From Humibacillus sp. DSM 29435 (GTDB taxonomy: Bacteria; Actinomycetota; Actinomycetes; Actinomycetales; Dermatophilaceae): a DNA stretch of 64,000 nucleotides. The notes below the pieces were generated by a model. The model was not told where the DNA came from. It was given only the letters and a program-made list of their open reading frames with translations, and searched no databases. Position 1 is the stretch's first letter; every line of letters begins with the position of its first letter. Made by a program: the position numbers and the translations under genes. The stretch lies in assembly GCF_001758225.1 (NCBI RefSeq), contig NZ_MAST01000012.1:412996-476995 (forward strand), written 5' to 3'. Shown in pieces: positions 26,637 to 36,431 of this stretch.

Positions 26637-28099
26637 GCATCGCCCTCGGAGTGCTGCTGATCCTGGCCCTGACGGCCGCCACCGGCTACTTCGTGGCGAT
26701 GGAGTTCGCCTACGTGGCGGTCGACCGCAACGCCCTGGGCCAGCTGGCCGCCGGTGGTGACGAACCGGCCCGGCGAGCCCTCAAGGTCACCTCCTCCCTG
26801 TCGTTCACGCTGTCGGCCGCCCAGTTCGGCATCACCGTCACCGCGCTGCTCGTCGGCTACATCTCCGAGCCGCTCGTCGGGGTGGGCCTGGCCGAGCTGC
26901 TCGACCCGTCGCTGTCGTACGCCGCGCGGCTCAGCCTCTCGGTCACGCTCGTGCTGGTCTTCTCGACGGTCGTGCAGATGGTCTTCGGCGAGCTCGCGCC
27001 CAAGAACCTCGCGATCGCGCGCACGGTGCCCCTCGCCCGGGCCCTCAGCCGCTCGACCCTGATCTACCTGACGCTGTCCGGGCCGGTCGTGCGCCTGTTC
27101 GACCGGGCGTCGACGAGCCTGCTGCGCCGGGTCGGCATCGAACCCGTCGAGGAGCTCGAACAGGGCGCCACGGCTGACGACCTGACCCGCATCATCGGCG
27201 AGTCGCGCGGTCGGGGCCTGCTCGACGACGACCTCTCGGAGGCCCTCGAGGGCGGGCTGCGCTTTCGTGAGCTCGACGCCGGCGACGTCATGACCCCCCG
27301 GGTTCGAGTCACGACAGTGCGGGCCGACGAACCGCTCAGCCGCATCGTCGAGCTGCTCGACACCGGGTGGTCGCGCTTCCCCGTCACCGGAACCGACGGC
27401 GACGACATCGTCGGTGTGGCCGGGATCGCCGACGTGCTGAAGGTCGATCCCGACGAGCGGGCGAGCACGACCATCGGCTCGGTGATGCCGGAACCGACCG
27501 TCGTGCCGACCAGCGCCCCATTGACGCGTGTCCTCGACCAGATCCGGGCCGACCACCGGCAGCTGGCCGTCGTCGTCGACGAGCACGGTGGTTTCGCCGG
27601 CATCGTCACGTTCGAGGACATCGCCGAGGAGGTCGTCGGCGACATCCTCGACGAGGACGACAATGATGTGCCCACCGTCACGCCCGTCTCCGGCGATGCC
27701 TGGCTCGTGCTCGGACAGATGCGCCTCGACGAGCTCGAGACGGCCACGAGGGTGCGCCTCACCGCCGACGACGAGTTCTCCACGGTCAGCGGGCTCATCC
27801 TCGAGCTGCTCGGACGGGTCGTGCGGGCCGGAGACGTCGCACTGGCGCCCGGACACCGCGCGGTCGACGAGGGCGCGAGCACCTCGGTGGACGCCACGTC
27901 AGAGCCCCCGTCGCCTGCCAGCGCCTCTTCGCGCGAGCCCACCCGTCGCACACCGGTATCGGTGCGGCTCACCGTGGCCGAGGTCGACCGACACGTGCCC
28001 TCGTCGGTGCACGTCGAGGTGCTGAGTTCGTCGGCTGAGTCGAGCGATGCGTCGAGGATGAGCGCGCCGGCCGGTACCGACGACGAGGTGCGCCGATGA
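26633..28099 (+). CDS. CNNM/CBS-domain membrane protein (HlyC/CorC family), first copy
   Basis: A 488-residue protein starting with GTG. Residues ~1-190 are a CNNM (DUF21) domain with four membrane helices and VVQMVFGELAPKNLAIAR; CBS pair residues ~215-345 include VMTPRVRVTTVRADEPLSRIV and DEHGGFAGIVTFEDIAEEVVGDI; a transporter-associated C-terminal domain and a disordered Ser-rich tail follow. The family exports or controls magnesium or cobalt. The stop overlaps the start of a second family member by four bases, so both are coupled. Confidence 0.9.
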   Translation: MSIALGVLLILALTAATGYFVAMEFAYVAVDRNALGQLAAGGDEPARRALKVTSSLSFTLSAAQFGITVTALLVGYISEPLVGVGLAELLDPSLSYAARLSLSVTLVLVFSTVVQMVFGELAPKNLAIARTVPLARALSRSTLIYLTLSGPVVRLFDRASTSLLRRVGIEPVEELEQGATADDLTRIIGESRGRGLLDDDLSEALEGGLRFRELDAGDVMTPRVRVTTVRADEPLSRIVELLDTGWSRFPVTGTDGDDIVGVAGIADVLKVDPDERASTTIGSVMPEPTVVPTSAPLTRVLDQIRADHRQLAVVVDEHGGFAGIVTFEDIAEEVVGDILDEDDNDVPTVTPVSGDAWLVLGQMRLDELETATRVRLTADDEFSTVSGLILELLGRVVRAGDVALAPGHRAVDEGASTSVDATSEPPSPASASSREPTRRTPVSVRLTVAEVDRHVPSSVHVEVLSSSAESSDASRMSAPAGTDDEVRR

Positions 28100-29109
28100 T
28101 CGTCGCGCTGACCCTCTCCGTCGTGCTGCTCGTGCTCAACGCCTTCTTCGTGGCGGCCGAGTTCGCCCTCATCGCCAGCAAACGACACCGCCTCGAGGTG
28201 CTCGCCGAGGGAGGCAGCCGGGCCGCCGCCGCTGCCGTCAACGGCAGCCGCGAGCTATCGCTCATGCTCGCCGGCGCCCAGCTCGGCATCACCTTGTGCA
28301 CGCTCGGTCTCGGCTCGGTCGCCAAGCCGGCCGTGGCCGACCTGTTGGATCCGGTGCTGACCTTCCTCCGGTTGCCCGAGGCTGCGGCCTCCGTGGTGGC
28401 CATCGCGCTGGCCGTGGGCATCGTGGTGTTCCTGCACATGGTCGTCGGCGAGATGGCCCCGAAGTCGTGGGCCATCTCTCACCCCGAACGGTCGGCGGTG
28501 CTGCTCGCGCTGCCCTTCCGTGGGTTCGCTCAGGTGGCCCGCCCGGTGCTCAGCCTGCTCAACGCGATGGCCAACGGCTGTCTGCGCCTGGTGGGCGTCG
28601 AGCCCCAGAACGAGCTCGCGCAGGTGCACGGACCCAAGGAGCTCGCGCTGCTCATCGGCAGCGCCCGTGACCACGGCATGCTCGCCGAGCCCGAGCACCG
28701 CGTGCTCGCGGGCGCGATCGACCTCGACACCCTGACCCTGCGCACCGTCATGGTGCCGCTCGACCGGGCCGTCGGGCTGTCCGGCACCGCCACGTGCAGC
28801 GAGGCGGAGGCCCTCTCGCGTGACTCGGGTCGCTCGCGACTCGTCGTCGGTGACGCAGGCCGCCTGATCGGCATCGCCCACGTGCGCGACGTGGTGCGCA
28901 CGTCTCGCTCGGCGCCGGTGTCCTCTGTCGCGTCGCCTGCCCTTCGCCTCGACGTCGACCTCTCGCTGCTCGACGCCCTGAGCGTCATGCGGGCCGAACG
29001 GGCCCAGCTCGCGCTCGTGGTCGATGCCGGCGGCGAGGTCGGTCTGGTCTCGATGGAGGACCTCCTCGAGCGGGTGCTCGGCCAGTTCGACGACGAGACC
29101 GACGCCTGA
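28096..29109 (+). CDS. CNNM/CBS-domain membrane protein, second copy
   Basis: A 337-residue paralogue of the preceding gene, with CNNM domain (AAEFALIASKRHRLEVLAEGG start; HMVVGEMAPKSWAISHPER) in residues 1-180 and a CBS pair (RTVMVPLDRAVGL; LVVDAGGEVGLVSMEDLLERVLGQF) to the end. It lacks the CorC/HlyC C-terminal domain of its partner, which makes it shorter. The two genes overlap by ATGA and probably form a heteromeric exporter. Paired copies are common in actinobacteria. Confidence 0.9.
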   Translation: MIVALTLSVVLLVLNAFFVAAEFALIASKRHRLEVLAEGGSRAAAAAVNGSRELSLMLAGAQLGITLCTLGLGSVAKPAVADLLDPVLTFLRLPEAAASVVAIALAVGIVVFLHMVVGEMAPKSWAISHPERSAVLLALPFRGFAQVARPVLSLLNAMANGCLRLVGVEPQNELAQVHGPKELALLIGSARDHGMLAEPEHRVLAGAIDLDTLTLRTVMVPLDRAVGLSGTATCSEAEALSRDSGRSRLVVGDAGRLIGIAHVRDVVRTSRSAPVSSVASPALRLDVDLSLLDALSVMRAERAQLALVVDAGGEVGLVSMEDLLERVLGQFDDETDA

Positions 29110-29475
29110 GACGCCACCGCGCGGCATCCAGCGGCATCCAGCGGCATCCAGCGGCGTTCACGGGCGGAACCGGGCCACGGCGCGGTGCCGTCGGGCCGGC
29201 CGTGCGGCCCGCTTTCGGATGCCGTCACTCGCGGGACGACACGCCGAACCCGGACGACCTCCCGCGATCAGGGCCACCTGACCGGAAAATCTCCTCCGAG
29301 TCACGATTTGGCCAAAGAGGTTGCCCACGGCCCCTGTGCACTGAAAGATGGGGCAGCACCGTCGCGGGGGGCGGCAAGGCGGTGTTGCTCAGGTTGTCGC
29401 CAGCCCGTGCAGCACCAGCCACCACAGCCCGTCAGAGGGCCAGCCCCACCGCACATCATCCGGAGGTGACCCAAC
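29110..29475. other. Intergenic region upstream of the peptide ABC operon
   Basis: No gene is seen in these 366 bases. A 10-bp tandem GCGGCATCCA (29121-29160, three exact and one changed copy) starts 11 bases after the CNNM stop. The last part ends with GGAGGTGA, the ribosome-binding site of the permease gene. A promoter for the operon must lie here, but I cannot place it confidently. Confidence 0.7.
29121..29160. repeat. 10-bp tandem repeat
   Basis: Copies of GCGGCATCCA at 29121, 29131 and 29141; 29151-29160 has GCGGCGTTCA. The unit contains GGCATCC, the motif that is over-represented in the whole window. Confidence 0.9.
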
Positions 29476-30465
29476 GTGAGCGTTCCACCGGAGATGGACA
29501 CCTCCACGATGGCGCCACCGGAGGCGGTGCTCGAGGGGGCCGGGCGCATCCAGGGCCGTTCGCTCGGGCAGATCGCGTGGATGCGCCTCAAGCGCGACAA
29601 GGTGGCACTGGCCGGGGGGTTGTTCGTCATCTTCCTCGTGCTCTGTGCCGTCTTCGCACCGTTCATCGTGGGCGTGCTGGGCCACGACCCGAACGAGTTC
29701 CACCAAGACCTCGTCGACGCCGACCTGGGCGTCCCGACCGCGCCGTTCGGTGGTGTGTCCCGGGACTTTCTCTTCGGACTGGAGCCGGTCAACGGCCGTG
29801 ACCTGTTCAGCCGGGTGCTCTACGGCTCACAGATCTCGCTGCTCATCGCCTTTCTCGCCACCCTGCTCTCGGTGGCCATCGGCACCACCATGGGTGTCAT
29901 CGCCGGGTACTTCGGCGGGGCGGTCGACACCCTGATCAGCCGCACGATGGACATCTTCCTCGCCTTCCCGCTGCTCGTCTTCGCGCTCGCCCTGGCCGGC
30001 GTCATTCCCGACTCGGCCTTCGGGCTGCAAGGCGATGCCCTGCGAATCGCCGTCATCATCTTCATCATCGGCTTCTTCAACTGGCCCTACGTCGGCCGCA
30101 TCGTGCGCGGCCAGACCCTGTCGTTGCGCGAGCGCGAGTTCGTCGATGCGGCCCGCAGCCTCGGTGCGCGCACGCCCTACATCCTGTCCAAAGAGCTCTT
30201 GCCCAACCTCATCGCGCCGATCCTGGTCTACGCCACCCTGCTCATCCCCTCGAACATCCTCTTCGAGGCGGCCCTGTCGTTCCTCGGCGTGGGGGTGCAA
30301 CCGCCCCGGGCCTCATGGGGTGGCATGCTCGCCGACGCCGCGAAGTGGTACCAGACCGACCCGTGGTTCATGCTGCCGCCGGGCCTGGCCATCTTCTTCA
30401 CCGTGCTGGCCTTCAACCTCTTCGGGGACGGCCTACGTGACGCCCTCGACCCCCGGTCTCGGTAA
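29476..30465 (+). CDS. Peptide ABC transporter permease (DppC/OppC type)
   Basis: A 329-residue inner-membrane permease starting with GTG after GGAGGTGA. N-terminal cytoplasmic residues ~1-35, an early helix (VALAGGLFVIFLVLCAVFA), then five C-terminal helices. The EAA-loop SLREREFVDAARSLGARTPYILSKELLPN (parts) that contacts the ATPases is clear, and FEAALSFLGVGVQPPRASWGGML is the typical DppC end. It would pair with the DppB-like permease two genes downstream. In this operon the DppC-type gene precedes the binding-protein gene, an unusual order. Confidence 0.92.
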   Translation: MSVPPEMDTSTMAPPEAVLEGAGRIQGRSLGQIAWMRLKRDKVALAGGLFVIFLVLCAVFAPFIVGVLGHDPNEFHQDLVDADLGVPTAPFGGVSRDFLFGLEPVNGRDLFSRVLYGSQISLLIAFLATLLSVAIGTTMGVIAGYFGGAVDTLISRTMDIFLAFPLLVFALALAGVIPDSAFGLQGDALRIAVIIFIIGFFNWPYVGRIVRGQTLSLREREFVDAARSLGARTPYILSKELLPNLIAPILVYATLLIPSNILFEAALSFLGVGVQPPRASWGGMLADAAKWYQTDPWFMLPPGLAIFFTVLAFNLFGDGLRDALDPRSR

Positions 30466-30517
30466 CCTCCGCGACCAGCACCACCGCACCACCCGAATGC
30501 AAGGAGCGCAACCACCC

Positions 30518-32305
30518 ATGAAGAACACCCGCATCCTGGCGCTGGCCGCGGCCACCGCCCTGGCCCTGGGGCTGTCCGCCTGCGCGAACAACACCGGCTC
30601 CCCCGGTGGCACCGGCACGGGCGGTGGCGGAGGCGGTGGCAGCAACGCTGCCGCGCCGGTCGCCGACGCGGCCATCGGCAAGATCTTCAACGCCTCCGAC
30701 GCCAAGGGCGGCACACTGCGGTTCGGAATGGCCGGTGACTACGACTCCGTCGACCCCGGTGACACCTACTACGGCCTCTCGTGGAACTTCCTGCGCAACT
30801 ACGCCCGCACCCTGGTCGTCTTCAAGGCGGGCCCCGGCGCCGAGGGCACCAAGCTCGTGCCCGACCTCGCGACCTCCCTCGGCAAGCCGAGCGACAACAA
30901 CAAGACGTGGACCTACACGCTGCGCGACGGCATCAAGTTCGAGGACGGCTCACCGATCACGAGCAAGGACATCAAGTACGCCGTCGCCCGCTCGCTCGAC
31001 AAGGACACCTTCCCGAACGGGCCCACCTACTTCAACGACTTCCTCGCCGACGTCCCCACGGGCTACTCGGTCTACAAGGACAAGAACCTCGATGACCTCA
31101 AGTCGATCGAGACCCCTGACGCCAAGACGATCGTCTTCAAGCTGAAGACGGGCTTCTCGGGCTTCGACTACTTCGCGCAGCTGCCGCAGACGGCGCCGGT
31201 CCCGGTCGCCAAGGACACCGGCACGAAGTACAAGGAGACCGTCGTCTCGAGCGGCCCGTACAAGTTCACCAAGTACCAGTCGGGCAAGCGCTACGAGCTC
31301 GACCGCAACCCCAACTACGACCCGGCCACCGACCCCGATTCGGGCCGCAAGGCGCTACCGAACAACATCACGGTCGAGCTCGGCCTCAACGCCGCCGACG
31401 TCGACCAGCGACTGCAGGCCGGCGACCTCGACGTCGACCTGGCCGGCACTGGGGTGCAGGCCGAGTCGCAGGGCAAGATCCTCGGCGACCCGACCCTGAA
31501 GGCGAAGACCGACAACGCCTCCGCCGCTCGCACCTGGTTCACGGTGATCAACTCCGACGTGCCCCCGCTCGACAACGTCGACTGTCGCAAGGCCGTGGTG
31601 ATGGCCTACGACAAGACGGGCTACCAGCGGGCCTACGGCGGCAAGACCGGTGGCGACATCGCCACCTCGCTCATGCCGCCCATCATTCCCGGTCACGTCG
31701 ACATGGACCTCTACAACTTCAAGGCCAACCCGCAGGGTGACGTGGCGGGCGCCAAGGCCGAGCTGACCAAGTGTGGCCAGCCGAACGGTTTCGCCATGAA
31801 CGTCTCCTACCGGGCTGAGCGGCCCAAGGAGAAGGCGACGGCGGAGTCGCTGCAGCAGGCGCTGGCCAAGGTCGGCATCACGTTGACCATCAAGCCGTAC
31901 CCGACCGCCGACTACACCAAGCTCTACGCCGGCAAGCCCGACTACGCCAAGGCCAACAAGCTCGGCCTCATCGTCTACGGCTGGGGCGCCGACTGGCCCG
32001 ACGGTTTCGGCTTCCTCAGCCAGATCGTCGACAGCCGCGTCATCCGCCCGTCCGGCAACACCAACCTCGGCATCAAGATCCCCGCGGTCGACAAGCTCAT
32101 CGACCAGGCGCTGGCCGAGAACGACGCGGCCAAGCGTGACGCCATCTGGGGCAACGTCGACAAGACCGTGATGGAGAACGCCGCCGTCATCCCGGGTGTC
32201 TGGAGCAAGGGGCTGCTGTTCCGCCCCGAGAACCTGACCAACGTGTTCGTCAACGACGGCTTCGGGCAGTACGACTACGCCGCCATGGGAACGTCGAGGA
32301 AGTAG
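30518..32305 (+). CDS. Peptide-binding lipoprotein (SBP family 5)
   Basis: A 595-residue substrate-binding lipoprotein. Signal peptide of 21 residues ends at LSAC with the lipid-modified Cys22; a Gly/Ser/Thr linker (residues ~27-42) leads to the family-5 fold (GGTLRFGMAGDYDSVDPGDTYYG, then KTWTYTLRDGIKFEDGSPITSKDIKYAVAR in parts). The ATG is preceded by AAGGAG. Family members bind peptides, nickel or other solutes outside the membrane. It belongs to the ABC operon between the two permease genes; a large hairpin follows its stop. Confidence 0.93.
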   Translation: MKNTRILALAAATALALGLSACANNTGSPGGTGTGGGGGGGSNAAAPVADAAIGKIFNASDAKGGTLRFGMAGDYDSVDPGDTYYGLSWNFLRNYARTLVVFKAGPGAEGTKLVPDLATSLGKPSDNNKTWTYTLRDGIKFEDGSPITSKDIKYAVARSLDKDTFPNGPTYFNDFLADVPTGYSVYKDKNLDDLKSIETPDAKTIVFKLKTGFSGFDYFAQLPQTAPVPVAKDTGTKYKETVVSSGPYKFTKYQSGKRYELDRNPNYDPATDPDSGRKALPNNITVELGLNAADVDQRLQAGDLDVDLAGTGVQAESQGKILGDPTLKAKTDNASAARTWFTVINSDVPPLDNVDCRKAVVMAYDKTGYQRAYGGKTGGDIATSLMPPIIPGHVDMDLYNFKANPQGDVAGAKAELTKCGQPNGFAMNVSYRAERPKEKATAESLQQALAKVGITLTIKPYPTADYTKLYAGKPDYAKANKLGLIVYGWGADWPDGFGFLSQIVDSRVIRPSGNTNLGIKIPAVDKLIDQALAENDAAKRDAIWGNVDKTVMENAAVIPGVWSKGLLFRPENLTNVFVNDGFGQYDYAAMGTSRK

Positions 32306-32356
32306 CGCTCCCGACGCCCTGACCGTTCCCGCCCACCTGAGAGAAGGTGAACGCGC

Positions 32357-32418
32357 GGGAGGGGCGGTGGCCGATCGACCGGCAGTGGATGCCGGTGGGC
32401 TCGGTCGCCGCCCCTCCC
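32357..32418. promoter_or_regulatory. Large hairpin between binding-protein and permease genes
   Basis: An 18-bp stem (GGGAGGGGCGGTGGCCGA with TCGGTCGCCGCCCCTCCC, two G-U pairs) encloses a second hairpin ACCGGC/GCCGGT. It ends 10 bases before the permease ATG at 32429. It is likely to stabilise the upstream mRNA or lower downstream expression, as known for maltose-type operons. Confidence 0.75.
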
Positions 32419-32428
32419 CGGACACCGC

Positions 32429-33442
32429 ATGCTGACGTACCTGATCCGCCGCCTCGTGGCGGCTGTCGTGCTGCTCTTCATCGTGAGCGCGGCCACCTTC
32501 GCGATCTTCTTCCTGGTGCCCCGTATCGGCGGCGCCTCCGCCGACGACCTCGCCTCGCGCTACGTGGGCAAGAGCGCCGGGCCTGCGCAGATTCACGAGG
32601 CTGCCGTGCGGCTCGGCTTCACCGACCCGATCTGGCTGCAGTACGGCCGGTTCGCCAAAGGCATCGTGGCGGGCTCGGAGTACAACACCGGGGCCAGCAT
32701 CGAGCAGTGCCCGGCCCCGTGTCTCGGCTACTCCTTCCTGACCCAGAACCCCGTGCTTCCCGACCTGATCGACCGCCTGCCCGTCACCTTGTCGCTCGCC
32801 TCGGGAGCCGCGGTGCTGTGGCTGTTCGGCGGGGTGGCGACCGGTGTCGTGTCGGCCCTCAAACGCGGTAGCCCGCTCGACCGAGGGGCGATGGGCATCG
32901 CTCTGGCCGGAGTCTCGCTGCCGATCTTCTTCACCGGGCTGCTCTCACTGACGATCTTCAGCTACGGCCTGGGCTGGACAGCCGGCGGAGGCAGCTACAC
33001 CCCCCTCACCCAGAACCCCGCCGAGTGGGCCTACGACCTGCTGCTGCCGTGGATCACCCTGTCGTTCCTCTACGCCGCCGCCTACGCCCGACTCACCCGC
33101 GCCGGCATGCTCGAGACGATGAACGAGGACTACATCCGCACGGCCCGCGCCAAGGGCCTGCGAGAACGGGACGTCGTGATCAAGCACGGTCTGCGCGCCG
33201 CCCTCACCCCCATCCTGACGATCTTCGGGCTCGACCTGGGGCTGCTGCTCGGCGGCGCGATCCTCACCGAGACGACCTTCTCCCTGCCCGGCATCGGCAA
33301 GTACGCCGTCGACGCCATCAACAACAACGACCTGCCCAAGGTGCTTGGGGTGACGCTGCTCGGGGCGAGCTTCATCATTGTGGCCAACCTCGTCGTCGAC
33401 CTGCTCTACGCCGTCGTCGACCCGAGAGTGCGGGTCTCATGA
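32429..33442 (+). CDS. Peptide ABC transporter permease (DppB/OppB type)
   Basis: A 337-residue permease with helices at residues ~9-29, ~125-150, ~160-185, ~205-230, ~265-290 and ~310-330. The EAA loop ETMNEDYIRTARAKGLRERDVVIKHGLRAALTPI (parts, ~231-265) is the ATPase contact. The periplasmic loop after the first helix has the DppB-type domain. No ribosome-binding site is seen before the ATG, and the preceding bases are the pyrimidine-rich arm of the hairpin. Its stop overlaps the next ATG by four bases. Confidence 0.92.
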   Translation: MLTYLIRRLVAAVVLLFIVSAATFAIFFLVPRIGGASADDLASRYVGKSAGPAQIHEAAVRLGFTDPIWLQYGRFAKGIVAGSEYNTGASIEQCPAPCLGYSFLTQNPVLPDLIDRLPVTLSLASGAAVLWLFGGVATGVVSALKRGSPLDRGAMGIALAGVSLPIFFTGLLSLTIFSYGLGWTAGGGSYTPLTQNPAEWAYDLLLPWITLSFLYAAAYARLTRAGMLETMNEDYIRTARAKGLRERDVVIKHGLRAALTPILTIFGLDLGLLLGGAILTETTFSLPGIGKYAVDAINNNDLPKVLGVTLLGASFIIVANLVVDLLYAVVDPRVRVS

Positions 33443-34626
33443 CCGAGACCCGGATGACCGACGCCGCCGCCGAGCCAGCCACTCGCGCTGGAGAACGGCC
33501 GGACCAGCAGGGCAGGTCGGGCCGCTTCCGCCGAGGCGGCAGGCAGCGTGGCCGCGCCGAGCAGACCCGTGAGCTCGACGGCATCGGGGGCATGGGCGCC
33601 CCGGCGCCCGACGCCTTCCTGTCGGTGCGCGACCTGCGGGTGCACTTCCCCACCGACGACGGCATCGTCAAGTCGGTCGACGGCATGTCGTTCGACCTCG
33701 CCCGCGGCAAGACCCTCGGAATCGTCGGTGAGTCGGGGTCGGGCAAGAGCGTGACGAGCATGTCGGTCATGGGCCTGCACAAGCCCGGCACCGTGCACAC
33801 CCAGGGCTCGATCCGCCTCGACGGGCAGGAGCTCATCGGGGCCCCCGGCGAGACGATCCGCGGCCTGCGCGGCAAGCGGATGGCGATGATCTTCCAGGAC
33901 CCGCTCTCGGCGATGCACCCTTTCTACACGGTGGGCCACCAGATCATCGAGGCCTACAAGGTGCACAACTCGGTGAGCACCTCGGTGGCCCGGGCCCACG
34001 CCATCGACATGCTCGAACGGGTGGGCATCCCCCAGCCGAAGTCACGCGTCGACGACTACCCGCACCAGTTCTCGGGCGGGATGCGACAGCGTGCCATGAT
34101 CGCCATGGCCCTCTCGTGCGACCCCGACCTGCTGATCGCCGACGAGCCGACTACGGCGCTCGACGTGACCGTGCAGGCGCAGATCCTCGACCTCATCCGA
34201 GACCTGCAGAGCGAGTTCAACTCGGCCGTCATGATCATCACCCACGACCTCGGCGTCGTGGCCGAGCTCTCCGACGACATCATGGTCATGTACGCCGGAC
34301 GCGCCGTCGAGTACGCGCCGGCCGAGGAGATCTTCCAGCGACCCCAGCACCCCTACACCTGGGGGCTGCTCAGCTCGATGCCTCGGCTCGACCGGGTCCG
34401 CACCGAGCGCCTGCGCCCCATCCCGGGCGCGCCGCCCAGCCTCATCAACGTGCCGTCCGGGTGCCCCTTCCATCCCCGGTGCGCCTTCGCCGACCGCACC
34501 GGTGGCCTCAGCCAGACCCAGCGTCCGCCCTTCGCCGAGGTGAGCCCCGGCCACTTCGCCGCCTGTCACCTCACCCACGAAGAGCGAACCACCATCTGGG
34601 AGAACGACATCCGGCCGACCCTGTGA
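33439..34626 (+). CDS. Peptide ABC transporter ATPase (DppD/OppD type)
   Basis: A 395-residue ATPase. A 65-residue extension rich in Arg/Ala precedes the domain. Walker [14 protein letters not shown] (~residues 98-110), signature FSGGMRQR (~214-221) and Walker [15 protein letters not shown] (~231-244) are intact. The C-terminal oligopeptide-type domain with three Cys ([10 protein letters not shown]...AACHLTHEE) is typical of OppD/F proteins that carry an Fe-S cluster motif. It would energise peptide uptake together with the next ATPase. Confidence 0.94.
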   Translation: MTETRMTDAAAEPATRAGERPDQQGRSGRFRRGGRQRGRAEQTRELDGIGGMGAPAPDAFLSVRDLRVHFPTDDGIVKSVDGMSFDLARGKTLGIVGESGSGKSVTSMSVMGLHKPGTVHTQGSIRLDGQELIGAPGETIRGLRGKRMAMIFQDPLSAMHPFYTVGHQIIEAYKVHNSVSTSVARAHAIDMLERVGIPQPKSRVDDYPHQFSGGMRQRAMIAMALSCDPDLLIADEPTTALDVTVQAQILDLIRDLQSEFNSAVMIITHDLGVVAELSDDIMVMYAGRAVEYAPAEEIFQRPQHPYTWGLLSSMPRLDRVRTERLRPIPGAPPSLINVPSGCPFHPRCAFADRTGGLSQTQRPPFAEVSPGHFAACHLTHEERTTIWENDIRPTL

Positions 34627-34669
34627 AGACCTCCGCCGTATCACCAGCACTCACCCCCGGAGCGATCTC

Positions 34670-35761
34670 ATGACCACCCCCACCGCCGCCACCCCCAGCC
34701 GCGATACCAACAGCGGTGATGCCAACAGCGGCGATGCGCTGCTCGAAGTGTCGGGGCTGACCAAGCACTTCCCGATTCGGCGCGGACTGCTTCAGCGCCA
34801 GGTCGGCGCCGTGCAGGCGGTCGACGGGCTCACCTTCGACGTCATACGCGGCGAGACCCTCTCCCTCGTGGGCGAGTCGGGCTGTGGCAAGACGACCACC
34901 GGCCGCATGCTGACCCGGCTGATCGAGCCCACGGCCGGCACGCTCCGCTTCGACGGCCAGGACATCACGCACTGGTCGGTCGGCAAGATGCGGCCGCTGC
35001 GACGCGACGTGCAGATGATCTTCCAGGACCCCTACGGCTCGCTCAACCCCCGACACACGGTGGGCACCATTGTCGGAGCGCCGTTCCACCTGCAGGGCAT
35101 CAAGACCGAGAAGGGCCAGAAGGCCACGGTTCAAGACCTGCTCGAGCTCGTCGGACTCAACCCCGAGCACTACAACCGCTACCCCCACGAGTTCTCGGGC
35201 GGCCAGCGTCAGCGCATCGGCATCGCCAGGTCGCTCGCGCTGCGACCGAAGCTGATCGTGGCCGACGAGCCGGTCTCGGCCCTCGATGTGTCGATCCAGG
35301 CCCAGGTCATCAACCTGCTCGAAGACCTCCAGGACGAGTTCGGCCTGACCTACGTCGTGATCGCCCACGACCTGTCGGTGGTGCGGCACATGTCTGACCG
35401 GGTGGCGGTGATGTATCTCGGGAAGCTCGTCGAGCTCGCCGACCGCGACGAGCTCTACACCCGGCCGATGCACCCGTACACGACCGCCCTCATGTCGGCG
35501 GTTCCCCTGCCCGACACCTCGCGCCGCAAAGGCCGGGAGCGCATCCGGCTCGAGGGCGACGTACCCAGCCCGATCAACCCTCCGACCGCGTGCCGGTTCC
35601 ATACCCGCTGCTGGAAGGCGCAGGAGATCTGCCGCACGGTCGAGCCGCCGCTGGTCGACCTCGCTCCGCGTCACCAGGTCGCCTGCCACTTCCCCGAGAA
35701 CGCCGACCCACCAGCATCCGACCAGGGCGCCGGTCAGGCGGCCGGCCAGCCGTCCGGCTGA
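34670..35761 (+). CDS. Peptide ABC transporter ATPase (DppF/OppF type)
   Basis: A 363-residue ATPase with a Thr/Asn-rich N-terminal tail ([14 protein letters not shown]). Walker [14 protein letters not shown] (~residues 65-77), [17 protein letters not shown] (~179-195) and Walker [15 protein letters not shown] (~199-212) are complete. The C-terminal part with [21 protein letters not shown] and ACHFPEN holds the Cys cluster usual for OppF. The start is 43 bases after dppD-like stop. This is the last operon gene; the convergent GNAT gene ends 15 bases away. Confidence 0.94.
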   Translation: MTTPTAATPSRDTNSGDANSGDALLEVSGLTKHFPIRRGLLQRQVGAVQAVDGLTFDVIRGETLSLVGESGCGKTTTGRMLTRLIEPTAGTLRFDGQDITHWSVGKMRPLRRDVQMIFQDPYGSLNPRHTVGTIVGAPFHLQGIKTEKGQKATVQDLLELVGLNPEHYNRYPHEFSGGQRQRIGIARSLALRPKLIVADEPVSALDVSIQAQVINLLEDLQDEFGLTYVVIAHDLSVVRHMSDRVAVMYLGKLVELADRDELYTRPMHPYTTALMSAVPLPDTSRRKGRERIRLEGDVPSPINPPTACRFHTRCWKAQEICRTVEPPLVDLAPRHQVACHFPENADPPASDQGAGQAAGQPSG

Positions 35762-35776
35762 CCGCGCCCAGCGGGG

Positions 35777-36307
35777 TCACGACGTCGGGTCGCCCCGGTG
35801 GGCCGACCACTCTGAGCGAAGCACCGAGTAGAGCAGACCGTCACGGTAGGCACCGTCGCGCCACTGGGCCCCACGGATCACGCCCTCCTGGGTGAAACCG
35901 GCCTTCTCCAGGGCGCGTTGTTCGGCGTGGTTGCGCACGTCGGTGTGAGCCTCGACCCGGTTGGTGACCGTATGCCGGAAGACGAGGTCGACGAGCAGCC
36001 GCTGCGCCTGGGTGCCGGCTCCGTGCCCCCGGGCCAAGCTCTCCAGCCAGATGCCGATCATCGGGTTGCGAGAGCCCGCACTCGGCCCCCAGCGCATCCA
36101 GCGCCAGCCGACGCTCCCCACGACCCGGTCGCCGCGCACCACGGCCAGGGAGCCGAAGTCGTCGTCGAGACGGCACGACGGTGGCTGGCTGTACCCCGGA
36201 CGAGGCCCGAAGTCGTCGAACTCCGAGGCAGGGTCACGAGCCTCGGACAGCTCGCCCTGGCGCAGCGGCCGGAGGATCACGCGAGGAGCAGCCTCGGAGG
36301 TCGTCAT
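35777..36307 (-). CDS. GNAT acetyltransferase (RimJ/RimL-like)
   Basis: A 176-residue GNAT protein. GIWLESLARGHGAGTQAQRLLVDLVF (in parts, ~residues 82-107) holds the acetyl-CoA loop; RNHAEQRALEKAGFTQEGVIRGAQWRDGAYRDGLLYSVLRSEW (parts) is the C-terminal half of RimJ/RimL-like enzymes that acetylate N-termini or amines. MTTSEAAPRV is taken as start; a longer reading adds 12 residues. It is divergent from the small secreted protein. Confidence 0.85.
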   Translation of the reverse strand: MTTSEAAPRVILRPLRQGELSEARDPASEFDDFGPRPGYSQPPSCRLDDDFGSLAVVRGDRVVGSVGWRWMRWGPSAGSRNPMIGIWLESLARGHGAGTQAQRLLVDLVFRHTVTNRVEAHTDVRNHAEQRALEKAGFTQEGVIRGAQWRDGAYRDGLLYSVLRSEWSAHRGDPTS

Positions 36308-36419
36308 GGAGCCAGCGTATGACCGGGAACTGGGCTCGACCACGCAGTCGACCTGCTACGCCCGCCTGACGGGCGCGGCCGGTTCTGCGTGATTGGCCCC
36401 CTGCGGGATGGACTGGTCT

Positions 36420-36425
36420 TAACCT
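36420..36425 (+). promoter_or_regulatory. -10 hexamer of a leaderless promoter
   Basis: TAACCT ends 6 bases before ATG 36432 of the small secreted protein. Confidence 0.5.
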
Positions 36426-36431
36426 GTCTCC

